A stretch of 64,000 nt of DNA, from positions 186,001-250,000 of the forward strand of contig JASBNA010000027.1 in assembly GCA_038087015.1 (NCBI GenBank), read 5' to 3'. The position numbers and the translations under genes are program-made. Under the pieces are notes generated by a model. It was not told the origin of the DNA. It worked only from the letters and a program-made list of their open reading frames with translations, and searched no databases. The DNA is from Cerrena zonata. Taxonomy: Eukaryota; Basidiomycota; Agaricomycetes; Polyporales; Cerrenaceae. This document shows, piece after piece, positions 37,546 through 47,636 of this stretch; positions within the stretch are counted from its first letter, which is position 1; each line of letters starts with the position of its first letter.

Positions 37546-38832
37546 TCAATCGCCAGTGACGGCTTTCCATCTGTTTATAAGTAACCTTAAGGATTCATTT
37601 TGATCCTCATTCATTTCGTTTTTATACAAAATGGTTAAAACTTTGCTCCAAAAATTGATGAAATCACTTAGCTGGCCTGACGTTGGAGGATCAACCCAAA
37701 TGGGATTCTTTTCACCCCTAGGGCCATTCACCTCCTCAAACGGAAGGCTTTCTCCACGGAAATACAATGAGAATACTGGAAGCCAAAACCTTATCATTAC
37801 ATACGAACAATCCAGTAATGTAGTTACAGTGTCTTTATCATAATTTTTAAGTAAATCTAAGTCATCGCCGTATGCCGATTCCATGCAATGATGTATAGCA
37901 GAAAGAGTGATTGTTTTGATTTCTGTATAAACAGTGTGAATCACCTCTTCAGGTGCTGCTACTGAAACATCATTGTTTCTTTTAACTGGCTTCAAAGAGG
38001 ATGTTTCTAGAGAAAGTTTTCCGAACCTCGCTATATTTTCCTGATAAATGGTTGTGGCAATTAGTTCTGCGTTCATGTCAGTTCTATAGCTTACTGTTAG
38101 TAATTCATTACTTAATGCTTTCAAACAAAAATTTTTATCATTGGATAATAAAACTTGTAGAGTGTTAGGATACGATTTTTTAAAGTATAAACAGCAATCT
38201 AGAATTGCATCATCTTGGGTTACGGTTTTATCTAAACGTTGATCTAGCCTTTGACCCTTCACGACATTGCTGTTGTTAGCCAATGATGAATATATCCATT
38301 CATTTGCCCATCTTGCTAAATGACCAACTGATTTAGTAGAAAGCCCATCTTTACTAACCAAACCAATATTATTTTCCGATTTTAATCCATCCAATTCTTT
38401 GACCACGGTAATTGGTATAATTAATACTAACCCGTATTCTTCACCTATACTTTTCAAATCGTTGAGTATTTTTAAATGAGATAAAATGAAATTTGTGTCT
38501 ATAACCAAGTAAGAAACATTACCTGATCTTTCAAACTTGTCGCTTTGAGATTCATCTATTTCCAAATCATTGTCATCATAGGATTGTCTGTGTCTTGACT
38601 CAGTGACAAAATGTGATATTATATCAACTTCATCAAACCCGTCCATTGGAACCATTTCAATGTCGTTTATTTGGTTGGCTTCGGAAGATTTCAATGCTTC
38701 GTTTACTCGATTTTCGATCGTCCTGACATAATACTTGATTGGTCTGGGTTCTCGTTTCTGTCCAACAGTTATCGTCCTTCCTTGGTCCTCATGGCTCAAG
38801 CCTTCCGGCGCGTATTTGGATGGAAGGGACAT
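37546..38832 (-). CDS. SWT1: Swt1-type PIN-domain endoribonuclease
   Basis: 428 residues from the ATG at 38832; S. cerevisiae Swt1 has 458. The open frame goes further upstream, but only from a TTG. The PIN domain lies at about 105-270 with its acidic residues in VIDTNFILSH, ITVVKELDGLK, and TQDDAILDCCLYFKK/LLSNDKNF. The C-terminal part is helical, as in Swt1. Swt1 works with the THO/TREX and nuclear-pore surveillance systems to cleave unspliced or faulty mRNAs. The start MSLPSKYAPEG is the first ATG downstream of a pyrimidine-poor leader. Confidence 0.85.
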   Translation of the reverse strand: MSLPSKYAPEGLSHEDQGRTITVGQKREPRPIKYYVRTIENRVNEALKSSEANQINDIEMVPMDGFDEVDIISHFVTESRHRQSYDDNDLEIDESQSDKFERSGNVSYLVIDTNFILSHLKILNDLKSIGEEYGLVLIIPITVVKELDGLKSENNIGLVSKDGLSTKSVGHLARWANEWIYSSLANNSNVVKGQRLDQRLDKTVTQDDAILDCCLYFKKSYPNTLQVLLSNDKNFCLKALSNELLTVSYRTDMNAELIATTIYQENIARFGKLSLETSSLKPVKRNNDVSVAAPEEVIHTVYTEIKTITLSAIHHCMESAYGDDLDLLKNYDKDTVTTLLDCSYVMIRFWLPVFSLYFRGESLPFEEVNGPRGEKNPIWVDPPTSGQLSDFINFWSKVLTILYKNEMNEDQNESLRLLINRWKAVTGD

Positions 38833-39066
38833 CTGTTCATATCTCGGTGAAGTAGCCTTCAGCGTTGTGTTGATCAAAAAAAAAAAATAAACAGAATGAG
38901 AGTAGGAATTCAATGAGCTTTTAAAAATTGCCGGAGAACAAAAAAACAAAAAACTGGAGAACCTCAATTCGTTTGGTTGCAAAAGTGCAACATGAAAACT
39001 ACACTGACTACAAAAAGATGGATGAATGCAAAAGGGTGGTTTTTATTTAATGCAAAGGAATGACTA

Positions 39067-40971
39067 TTATATTATTTCCAAGATGAACTCAAATATGCTT
39101 ACCCCAAGACTGATGAAAATTATTACTATAATCATCCAGGTTATTCTATTAGTGTTTGTTTCATTCATACTATCACTAACGATATCCAGAAACTCCAAGA
39201 ATACTTTACATCTGTCGTTCAAAACCTGAACTCTTTGATCAATTTCAAGATATTCCCGAACAGCAGTATATAAAGGATGCAATGCTGGTTCTATAGACCA
39301 GAAAAAAGATGGGGTATCTAAGATAGAGCTCGATAGGTTAACATCAACTCTCAATTTGAATAGTTTCCCTGATTTTTTCAATAATTGTTGCCTTCTCAAA
39401 CCTAAACGTCCGGTCAATGCCAATTTTTTTGGGAGTTTGGCAATCAGTTGAAGATTATGAACCATTCGACTTTCAAATAAGCATAACTTGGTCAGTTGAG
39501 CAATGGCATGAGACATTGTTAACTTGATCAAGTGGTCACCTGATCTAAGGGTGATCATATCGTTGTAAATTCTTGGTCTATGGATTTGATTGTCATATTC
39601 AAAATGGAACTCTTCGGTTTCGATATCTTGTTCATTTATTGGGTTTATCAATAAAGGCTCAGGCTTATCGGATGCAAATGCAAGATCAGCCAATATATTC
39701 TTTTCGTGTATTTCTGAAAAGTTCCAGAATACCACGATACCGTAAGCAAAGATGAACATTTCCGCGTGGTTTTTGGATACTTCAACATGGGGGCTTTCCA
39801 GTTGATGTGGTCTTTCATCAGAAGTATGCGATGATTGTTCCGTTCCCGAATCTAATGGGCTTTTCTTTGAGCTTGCATTATCTTCATCTTCGGAAGAAAC
39901 CCCTTCTTCGCTTGATACAGTTGATTCCAATGGTGGAGCGAAGAATTGGGGTTCAGAGGGGTCAAAAGGAGCATTATTTTCAAAATTCTCATTTTCAGGA
40001 TCCATCGAATAATTATTTGCATCTTCTGGAGTTTCCACACCAGAATAATATTCATATAGATGATCGGTTTGTTCACTTTTCTTTATCATTTTCTCCATGT
40101 ATCTCTTCCCTGGTAAAGACTTCGCAGTATTATTGGATCTAACTCTGAATCCTTCATTGCCTGGAAGTAAAGGAAGAGAATACGGTACATATAAAGCTTC
40201 GTCATAAAATCTTGGTTTCACCTCATGATTTGCTCTCAAAAATTTTGCTATTGGTCTGAGATTGAACTCCTCACATATAAAGTATGCCGTCATTCTACTA
40301 AATTCATGAGCTCTTGTTTCTTTGGGCATTAGTTCAGCTCTTGACCTTTGGATTTGTGCCTGCAAATCTGCGGTTAAGCCCTGAGGGGATTGCAACGGAG
40401 GCAGAACCACCTGTGGTGGACTCATTCCATTCTGTCGATGCTCATCGGGAATAAGTACTAACTTCTGGGATGTTTTGGATGTTCTTGTAGGTAAAGGCTG
40501 AGAAAGATTGGGTATACTTCTTATATTTCGACGAATCGTTTCTTGATTGGGAGTTGGTGATAAGCTGCGTTGTGGTAGTAAGCTCGGTGATCTTCGATTA
40601 AATAGCGGCGGTAAACGGCTTTGACCAGACGGTATGTCACTCGAATTTCTCAAGAGCTTGTCAACAGATATATCCGTGTACCTGTTTGCTCGAGATGAGT
40701 GTCTTCTTCGTAAATTGAAGTTGTTAGACCCATGAGATCCATGTGGGGCCTGATGCTGATGCTGTTGCTGTTGCTGCTGCTGCTGCTGCTGCTGTTGTTG
40801 TTGTTGTTGTTGTTGTTGCTGCTGCTGCTGCTGTTTTGTATAATTGTGACCGGCAAATGGAGCCCTAGCACCTTTAACTGAATTAGAACGCACATCCGTA
40901 ACTAAAATGGATGGAGATCTCTTAGCAGTAGGTCCCTTGCCTGTCCCCGAACCATTGGAATGACCCAGCAT
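39067..40971 (-). CDS. RMD8: DUF155 membrane protein, Rmd8 type
   Basis: 634 residues; S. cerevisiae Rmd8 has 662, while the paralogues Rmd1 and Mrx10 are shorter, so Rmd8 fits best. The disordered N-terminal 200 residues include a 24-residue Gln tract. The DUF155 region spans about 395-600 (EMFIFAYGIVVFWNFSE, MTLRSGDHLIKLTMSHAIAQ), and a C-terminal membrane anchor (TWMIIVIIFISLGVSIFEF) ends the protein. In S. cerevisiae, RMD8 is required for sporulation and its product is cytosolic or membrane-bound; the biochemical role is not known. Confidence 0.85.
   Translation of the reverse strand: MLGHSNGSGTGKGPTAKRSPSILVTDVRSNSVKGARAPFAGHNYTKQQQQQQQQQQQQQQQQQQQQQQQQHQHQAPHGSHGSNNFNLRRRHSSRANRYTDISVDKLLRNSSDIPSGQSRLPPLFNRRSPSLLPQRSLSPTPNQETIRRNIRSIPNLSQPLPTRTSKTSQKLVLIPDEHRQNGMSPPQVVLPPLQSPQGLTADLQAQIQRSRAELMPKETRAHEFSRMTAYFICEEFNLRPIAKFLRANHEVKPRFYDEALYVPYSLPLLPGNEGFRVRSNNTAKSLPGKRYMEKMIKKSEQTDHLYEYYSGVETPEDANNYSMDPENENFENNAPFDPSEPQFFAPPLESTVSSEEGVSSEDEDNASSKKSPLDSGTEQSSHTSDERPHQLESPHVEVSKNHAEMFIFAYGIVVFWNFSEIHEKNILADLAFASDKPEPLLINPINEQDIETEEFHFEYDNQIHRPRIYNDMITLRSGDHLIKLTMSHAIAQLTKLCLFESRMVHNLQLIAKLPKKLALTGRLGLRRQQLLKKSGKLFKLRVDVNLSSSILDTPSFFWSIEPALHPLYTAVREYLEIDQRVQVLNDRCKVFLEFLDIVSDSMNETNTNRITWMIIVIIFISLGVSIFEFILEII
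40762..40833. repeat. CAG/CAA repeat coding for a Gln tract in RMD8
   Basis: 24 consecutive glutamine codons (minus strand), with blocks of CAG interrupted by CAA codons, flanked by His-Gln alternation. The mixture of CAG and CAA suggests an older, partly stabilised tract. Confidence 0.9.
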
Positions 40972-41190
40972 CTCCGGTGTTACTATTAATCTTGTTCTCG
41001 TTTGTTGATATCAAACTTAAAAGAACTCTTTGCTTTTAACCGATGTTATCATCTCAAATGCTCAGAGCTGGAACTAAACACATTTTAAGTGTGTGTACTG
41101 GTCAAAAAAATTAGTGAGTAATAAAGTCAAAGTGAAAAATTTGATAATTAAACTTAACTTCTTTAGAGGACAAGCTATTCAAAAGTCAAG

Positions 41191-43368
41191 ATGTCATTCA
41201 GCTTAAGTCTTGCTTCAAAAGCACCATTTCTTGCTTACCCAGCATTGATTGCTGTTGGGTTTGTCAATTCCAGTGATAACGATGTTTCTATCCCAGTTGA
41301 ATTTATTGATGAAAAATCGGTTGATTCTAGTAATCCTAATGCTATTGTTAAATTAGTCACTCCTGAAGGTAAAACTTATTTTGATCAAGTTGAAGTTTTA
41401 AACTACTTGGCTGAAAAATTCCCAACTATTTTACCGGGACAAAAAGAATCTCAAGAATGGGTTAAGTTTGCTTTAGAAAAATTAGCTAATAAGAACTTTA
41501 AAGAAGTTTCGGTTGAATTAGAAAAATTAGATGCTCATTTGAACTTCAGATCCTTCTTTATTGGATACAATTACTCTTTGGCTGATATTGCCACCTGGGG
41601 TGTTTTAAAATCCAATACTGTTATGGCTTCAATTCTTAAAAATGAAGTTTGTATCAATGTTACTAGATGGTATAACTTTTTATCTAATGATAAAAGATTC
41701 GAAGGTATTGTTGAAAATGCTACTAAATCAATTGTTGAGTTAAGAAAAAATTTAAAATCCAAAGCTGGTGGTAAGAAAGAAACCCATAAAGCTAATTTTG
41801 AAATTGATTTACCAAATGCTAAAATCGGTGAAGTTGTTACTCGTTTTCCACCTGAACCATCGGGATATTTACATATTGGACATGCTAAGGCTGCCATTCT
41901 TAATGAATATTTTGCCCATGCTTATAAAGGTAAATTAATCATTAGATTCGATGATACTAATCCAACTAAAGAAAAAGTTGAATTTCAAGATTCTATTATT
42001 GAAGATTTAGCTTTATTAGGTATTAAAGGTGATAAAATCACTTACTCTTCCGATTACTTTGATACCATGTATGATTTAGCTATTAAAATGATTAAATTAG
42101 GTAAAGCCTACTGTGATGATACTCCATTAGAAAAAATGAGAGAAGAAAGAATGGTTGGTGATGCTTCTGCTAGAAGAGAAAGAAGTGTCGAAGAAAATTT
42201 GAAAATTTTCACCGAAGAAATGAAAAACGGTACTGAAGAAGGTTTAAAGAATTGTTTAAGAGCTAAAATCGATTATAAAGCTTTAAACAAAGCTTTAAGA
42301 GATCCAGTTATTTATAGATGTAACTTAACTCCTCATCACAGAACTGGTACTCAATGGAAAATGTACCCAACTTATGATTTCTGTGTTCCAACTGTTGATT
42401 CCATTGAAGGAGTTACTCATTCTTTAAGAACTAATGAATATAGAGATCGTAACCCTCAATATGAATGGATCATTAATACTTTAGGTTTACGTAAAGTTGA
42501 TATTTGGGATTTCGGTAGAGTCAATTTCGTTAGAACTTTATTATCTAAGAGAAAATTACAATGGTTTGTTGACAAACAATTTGTTTCTAATTGGGATGAT
42601 CCAAGATTCCCAACCATTAGAGGGGTTAGAAGAAGAGGTATGACTGTTGAGGGTTTAAGAAACTTCATCATTGCTCAAGGTCCTTCTAAAAATATCATTA
42701 ATTTGGATTGGTCAGTTATTTGGGCTTTGAATAAAAAAGTCATTGATCCTGTTGCTCCAAGATTCACCGCTGTTGACGCTACCAACGCCGTTCCAGTCAT
42801 TTTACTGAATGGTCCAGAATCTAATACTGTTGAGGAAAAACCTAAACATAAAAAGAATCCAGAAGTTGGTGTTAAAAAAGTTATTTACTCTAATAAAGTC
42901 TTGATCGACCAAGAAGATGCTGCTTCTTTTGCCGATAACGAAGAAGTCACTTTCATGGATTGGGGTAATGTTATCGTTGAAAAAATCCATAAAGAAGGTG
43001 ATATTGTTAAATCAATTGACGCTAAATTACACTTGGAAGGTGATTTCCGTAAAACTTCTAAGAAAGTCACTTGGTTGGCTGATACTTCTGATAAAGTTGA
43101 AGTTGAATTAATTGATTTCGATCATTTAATCACCAAGGACAAATTAGAAGAAGGTGATGACTTCGAAGACTTCCTTACTCCTCAAACCGAATTCCACAGT
43201 AAGGCTATCGCTGATCATAATGTCAAATCATTAAAAGCTGGTGATATCATTCAATTTGAAAGAAAAGGTTATTTCAGACTTGATCAACCTTATGCTGAAG
43301 GTAAAACTCCAGTCTTCTTCACCATTCCTGATGGTAAGACTGTTTCAAGATACGGTGCTAAGAAATAA
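41191..43368 (+). CDS. GUS1: cytosolic glutamyl-tRNA synthetase
   Basis: 725 residues; S. cerevisiae Gus1 has 708. An N-terminal GST-like domain (1-180), which binds the Arc1 cofactor in S. cerevisiae, precedes the class Ib catalytic domain. The literal HIGH motif is at 228-231 (GYLHIGHAKAA) and the KMSKS equivalent SKRKL is at 452-456. A C-terminal all-beta anticodon-binding domain ends with FFTIPDGKTVSRYGAKK. It charges tRNA-Glu. A tRNA-Glu(UUC) gene lies 254 bp downstream on the opposite strand. Codon bias is strong, as expected for a highly expressed gene. Confidence 0.97.
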   Translation: MSFSLSLASKAPFLAYPALIAVGFVNSSDNDVSIPVEFIDEKSVDSSNPNAIVKLVTPEGKTYFDQVEVLNYLAEKFPTILPGQKESQEWVKFALEKLANKNFKEVSVELEKLDAHLNFRSFFIGYNYSLADIATWGVLKSNTVMASILKNEVCINVTRWYNFLSNDKRFEGIVENATKSIVELRKNLKSKAGGKKETHKANFEIDLPNAKIGEVVTRFPPEPSGYLHIGHAKAAILNEYFAHAYKGKLIIRFDDTNPTKEKVEFQDSIIEDLALLGIKGDKITYSSDYFDTMYDLAIKMIKLGKAYCDDTPLEKMREERMVGDASARRERSVEENLKIFTEEMKNGTEEGLKNCLRAKIDYKALNKALRDPVIYRCNLTPHHRTGTQWKMYPTYDFCVPTVDSIEGVTHSLRTNEYRDRNPQYEWIINTLGLRKVDIWDFGRVNFVRTLLSKRKLQWFVDKQFVSNWDDPRFPTIRGVRRRGMTVEGLRNFIIAQGPSKNIINLDWSVIWALNKKVIDPVAPRFTAVDATNAVPVILLNGPESNTVEEKPKHKKNPEVGVKKVIYSNKVLIDQEDAASFADNEEVTFMDWGNVIVEKIHKEGDIVKSIDAKLHLEGDFRKTSKKVTWLADTSDKVEVELIDFDHLITKDKLEEGDDFEDFLTPQTEFHSKAIADHNVKSLKAGDIIQFERKGYFRLDQPYAEGKTPVFFTIPDGKTVSRYGAKK

Positions 43369-43610
43369 GCTTTACTCTAGTACAAATCTCTAAATACACT
43401 TTTTAAATAGTCAATGTAAAGGTATCTTGATTTTAAATGTAGAAGAATTAAAGTTGTTCCTGTATACGATCTCATCGCAGCCATTTTTTTTTTTTTTTTG
43501 CACCAAAATATTAACTCACAAAGTAAGTTTTACAACTGCTTTGGACTCAAAAGGAGTTATTTTGAAGGATCCATGGTGAACACCAAGGGCAAAAACGAAG
43601 AGGAGGAACT

Positions 43611-43617
43611 TAAAAAA
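43611..43617 (-). terminator. Pol III T-run terminator of tRNA-Glu
   Basis: Seven consecutive T residues on the minus strand begin five bases after the tRNA 3' end. Confidence 0.8.
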
Positions 43618-43622
43618 ATAAA

Positions 43623-43694
43623 TTCCGATACCGGGAGTCGAACCCGGGTTTGCTCGGTGAAAGCGAACCGTGCTAGCCGTTACACTATATCGGA
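43623..43694 (-). tRNA. tE(UUC): tRNA-Glu, anticodon UUC
   Basis: A 72-nt cloverleaf without intron. The acceptor stem TCCGATA pairs with TATCGGA, with an A as position 73. The D-arm reads GTGT AACGGCTA GCAC. The anticodon stem GTTCG/CGAGC encloses the loop CTTTCAC, giving anticodon TTC. The T-arm is CGGG TTCGACT CCCG-like, with the B-box GGTTCGACTCC. It is nearly the same as the S. cerevisiae tRNA-Glu(UUC) sequence as I recall it. It faces GUS1, the gene for the enzyme that charges it. Confidence 0.96.
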
Positions 43695-46252
43695 AACTGG
43701 ATAGAGAAGAAATAGGGCTGTCTCAGCCGTGTCGTAGGAACAAAGATCTGGATTATGTTTTTTAAAACGTTGAAAAAATTTCTGTTCTGCTTTCCAGTCT
43801 TTTCATAACTATAATAGGATGAGCTGTGAAAGAGAAAGCATTCGGTGGCTATAGTAGTATAGAAATAGGGCCGAATATCAAATAATTAACGTGATGATGC
43901 AAATAGAATTGCAAAATATAAATTTTTGCTATTTAGCATCCAACATACAAGCTCTAAGTTTGATACTACTTACTGCGTACCAGCATCGTTCACACTGGCA
44001 TTAAATAGGCATCTATTGCTATCTCGAATAAGGATATTCATTTCGGATGCAGATGTTTGCTTTGTTGGCCAACTCAGGATAATTCTGGTCCGTGTGCTAA
44101 GCTTCTTTCTTTTCACTAACAGGTTTAATTAGTCTTCTCTCAATTGATATTAGGTTTAAAATTACATAAGCTTAGTCTACTATTCATTGAGTGAAGTAGA
44201 ATCGCCTGAACTGAAATTAGTAGTTCCACCATTTTTCAAATTCGTCAGTCTTTCTACGCAGATTGAATAGAGAATGTCTGAAAGCAAGAGCTCATGGCTT
44301 GTTATTTATCTAACAAAGTCAATAGTTGGTCTTTTGCATTTCCCACTAACCAGTCAGATTACAAAGCGTACGCAGGAATAACTTGTGCCCGTTCGACTCT
44401 TCAAGACTAGAGATTCACCTACAACATTTGATTGGACCATGATAGCATCCAGAATTATTCAATCGGCTTGGACTTTCATTGAATATTCTAAATATTATGC
44501 TAGGTGGATAACCTTCAACTCGGAATACTGGTAATCAAAAGAAGGATGTTACACAATCTAGTAACCCTCCTTATAACGGTAACACAGAAAACCATTCGGT
44601 ACAAAAAAACCGCAAAAAAGAAAGTCTACAGCACGATGGTTTCCATTATGGTCTCCCACTAACGTACTCAGCATCGCTCTCAGCAGCTTAATAATTATTG
44701 ATCGGACGGGTAATCATGCTTTATGCTGGATATGGCCGTAGACATGAGTGTAGCTATCCATAGCTTCCAAATTGAGTTCTTTGCAACTTCAACGCGATGT
44801 TAAAAAGAAAAATTTGGCGATGCGCACAGTTAATTGACACCCGTACATCAAGTGCTTCTTACTTGTCAGACCATGCTGCCAAAGGTCTTTGGGTCTGGTT
44901 CATACTAGATCAGTCAAGGTAGATCATGAATATGGAGTACACTCATACTTGTGGCATATCATTCATCTGGTATTCGCCAATCTATCCCATAAAATACTCA
45001 TTTATAAGTAGACATTCCGACCTCAGGGAGAATGAAAATTCTTTCTTTCATGGTGCTAACTGTTGACCTTAGTGACTTTATTGGTTGAAGAAGGTCTCTA
45101 ACCAAAAAGGGTTCGGTGAATGTGATTTGTGTATTATATTGAATGGTTTCTAGTATTTAGTATTGTAATATTTTCTGACTTGGGTTATTGTTTTCCAGCC
45201 CGAAAACTGTGTCTATATATGGACGATAGAATAAATTCAACCTCTCAGCTCTGGACTTTGTGTGGAAGCCCAATCGTAAATTAGGTAGATCTAACTCCCA
45301 CCTGCTATTAACCCATACATAGAGTGGTTCGACGTATTTCTCTCCGAAGATTCGCTTCAAGCTGTCAATAGAAACCTAGTTTTTTGAAAGTTCAGGACAA
45401 TCGCAGAGGCTTCCTGCTCTACGTTGTCTTATTATAAACTATAATAAATAAGTAATAGGTCTCTGGAGCTCACCTTACCAACTCTTCCTCGACAAGTCGA
45501 GTTTTAGTTTCTTTGGCCTTTCCTTCCTACGTATATATTTCAACCGTAAAGTATAATTATATATTCACTAGTTAAAAAAAAAAGGTAAACTCGACTAAAC
45601 CATAAGTTATCTAAATTTCGATACTAAAAAGAATGTCTACTGAGTGTCCAGGTCTCTTTCGGCATGAACACATGGGCCTTTCTTGAATCCAGGGCTGGTT
45701 CTACTATACTAGCACTAGGTCCTAGATTCATCTTTGTTTTACGAATGGGAATTAATTAACGTAATATGATTCAGGTCCATTAACTTTTCTTCGTTTTAGG
45801 TTTCCCTATAATGCAGAAAGTCTTGTGACTTGGCTCCACTCTTAAAGATAGGCCGACTTGTCTGCTCAGGTGTTATTTTGCAACCAAAAAAACCGTGTTA
45901 CGGAAAGATACCCATTCATCCTCCTTCGCTTATAATTGTACCAGCAAAAAAAAAACAAAGACCCTTGAATATCTTATTTGAGAGGTGGATTGATACCACG
46001 GGCAAGCAACAATAAGCCCAAGGACGTAGTAGGCCCCCAGACAATAGCACCTACGAGGACAATACTCATTGAATCATCGACCGGAATGGTTAATCATGTG
46101 CGGTGAGCTTAAGCCGAGAACGCACAACAAAAAAAGTCATTTAGGGCCGACTCAAAAGATTTTTTTTGGGAATTAAAAAAATGATGATTTCTCTTATAAA
46201 TACCGACTAATCCACTGGATTGATTCTACAGTTCCACAGTCAAGTAATTGCA
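43695..46252. other. long region without an identified gene
   Basis: About 2.5 kb, the longest gap in the window. Only short open frames occur (43926-44132 plus, 45157-45360 minus, 45830-46015 plus), and none starts a recognisable protein. The 45157-45360 frame reads like protein (VEPLYVWVNSRWELDLPNL) but lacks an ATG and is preceded by a TAG, so it could be a gene relic or an exon. A near B-box at about 44390 does not fold into a tRNA. A small inverted repeat (GTGCG/CGCAC, 46098-46125) lies near the right end. I find no clear LTR ends. Confidence 0.4.
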
Positions 46253-47125
46253 ATGGGGATTTTCTCGTTCTTGCCGGTTTTTGAGCAAGACTACTTGCTT
46301 CCATATCGACCATTTCCAGCCGAAGTGAATGGGAATTTGTTTTTGGCGCATTGGCATGAAATGGTATTATCATTTATTCTTTATAGAGGAATTCAATATG
46401 GATCCTCAGTTATATCCCCTAGGTTATTGGGGAAGACTTATACTGGGTTAACCTTGAAGACTCGAGTCAACTTTGATATCCATGTAGTATCGATGGTTCA
46501 ATGTATATTTTCAATATTAATCATCTTGCCAATGTGGAATCACGAATCCTGGCAAAACCGTATCGAAGATCCATATCTGTCGATATACCACTATACTCCA
46601 TACGGAGGTTTTGTCGCTGCCGTTACCATTGGATATTTCATTTGGGATATGGTTGTTTGTTTACAGTACTATCGGATGTTTGGTTTAGGTTTCTTATTCC
46701 ATGCTTTTGCTGCTTTATACGTTTTTGGAACCTGTTTGATTCCTTATTGTATGCCATGGATTCCCGCATTCCTTCTTTTCGAATTGAGTACTCCCTTTGT
46801 TAATATTAATTGGTTTGCTCTGAGATTACCTGCTGGTTCCATTAGTGATACTGCTACGTTAATCAACGGGTTATTCTTATTGGCCACTTTCTTCTTGGTT
46901 AGAATCGTTTGGGGGTTCTACGCCGTTGCCGTGGTTGCCATAGATATATATAAGACGTTGAATCAAACCAATATCTTGATTCCAACGTTCATTTTATCCT
47001 TGAACGGGTTATTGGACATTCTTAATGTCTTTTGGTTCTACAAAATGGTGATGATTGCAAAGAAAAAGGCCTCTGGCGGAAAAAAACCAAAGCAGATGGC
47101 AAAAGAAGTCGAAAAGATCGAGTAG
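46253..47125 (+). CDS. TLC-domain multispan membrane protein
   Basis: 290 residues from the first ATG (the longer frame starts at TTG). About seven membrane helices fit the TRAM-LAG1-CLN8 domain of the TMEM56/TLCD4 group: HWHEMVLSFILYRGIQ, then GGFVAAVTIGYFIWDMVVCL, a conserved His in FLFHAFAALYVFG, and FLLFELSTPFVNINWF. The tail is Lys-rich (KKKASGGKKPKQ), resembling an ER-retention signal. S. cerevisiae homologues are YPR114W and TDA4; their function is not established. It lacks the extra features of ceramide synthases (Lag1/Lac1), so ceramide synthesis is not implied. Confidence 0.8.
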   Translation: MGIFSFLPVFEQDYLLPYRPFPAEVNGNLFLAHWHEMVLSFILYRGIQYGSSVISPRLLGKTYTGLTLKTRVNFDIHVVSMVQCIFSILIILPMWNHESWQNRIEDPYLSIYHYTPYGGFVAAVTIGYFIWDMVVCLQYYRMFGLGFLFHAFAALYVFGTCLIPYCMPWIPAFLLFELSTPFVNINWFALRLPAGSISDTATLINGLFLLATFFLVRIVWGFYAVAVVAIDIYKTLNQTNILIPTFILSLNGLLDILNVFWFYKMVMIAKKKASGGKKPKQMAKEVEKIE

Positions 47126-47636
47126 ATTCAGTCCAGTCAAGATGTAAGATCATATCTAATCTTACAGATCGTTATAAGTCAAATATCAAGATAAGTCTAC
47201 AAGGTCGTGTGGGATTGGGGGGAGGTCGTGCTGGCTGGCCAAAACACCCGTCCAGTACTATTCATTCAAACAACTCCAAATACCAGTGGCCACCGATACG
47301 TGAAAACTATTCAGTCCATAGATGTCTCTGTAAATATCAATCTATATGCCCCCTACTTGATCAATTGTAAAGTAATACCGGTGTTCGTCTCGCACAGTAC
47401 AAAAATTCAGGTGAATTTTGAGAATTTTTCTGTTTTCCCTTGTTTGAAAACCTGCTCGCCATTTCTACTCCGTGATTTGCTGTTTACTACTTTTAAATCA
47501 ATTAATCAATCAGTTTGATAAGTGGTAAGTGATCAGTTGGAACAAGTGATCAGTTTGATAAAAATAGGTTGATCATTCCAGAGAAAAGTTTAGTTGTTGA
47601 ACGTGTCGAATACCTTTAAAATAAAAGAAGATTATC
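47126..47636. other. intergenic, upstream of YPT1
   Basis: About 510 bp between two plus-strand genes. Near the YPT1 start there are repeats of the word GTGATCAGTT (around 47528 and 47546). No gene or RNA is seen; open frames here are extensions of other frames from the TLC gene. Confidence 0.4.

Noticed and set aside
38833..38982. N-terminal extension of SWT1
   Set aside because: It starts at TTG; the first ATG is at 38832. Similar non-ATG extensions were dropped for VTC, ULP1, the TLC gene, ILM1, IMP1 and the minisatellite ORF.
43888..43990. GTGATGA resembling box C of a C/D snoRNA
   Set aside because: No CTGA box D within the expected distance and no terminal stem.
44385..44405. GTTCGACTC, a B-box match suggesting another tRNA
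   Set aside because: The flanks do not form a T-stem and no acceptor stem or A-box is found.
46178..46250. ATGATGA resembling box C
   Set aside because: No box D; it lies in the leader of the TLC-domain gene.
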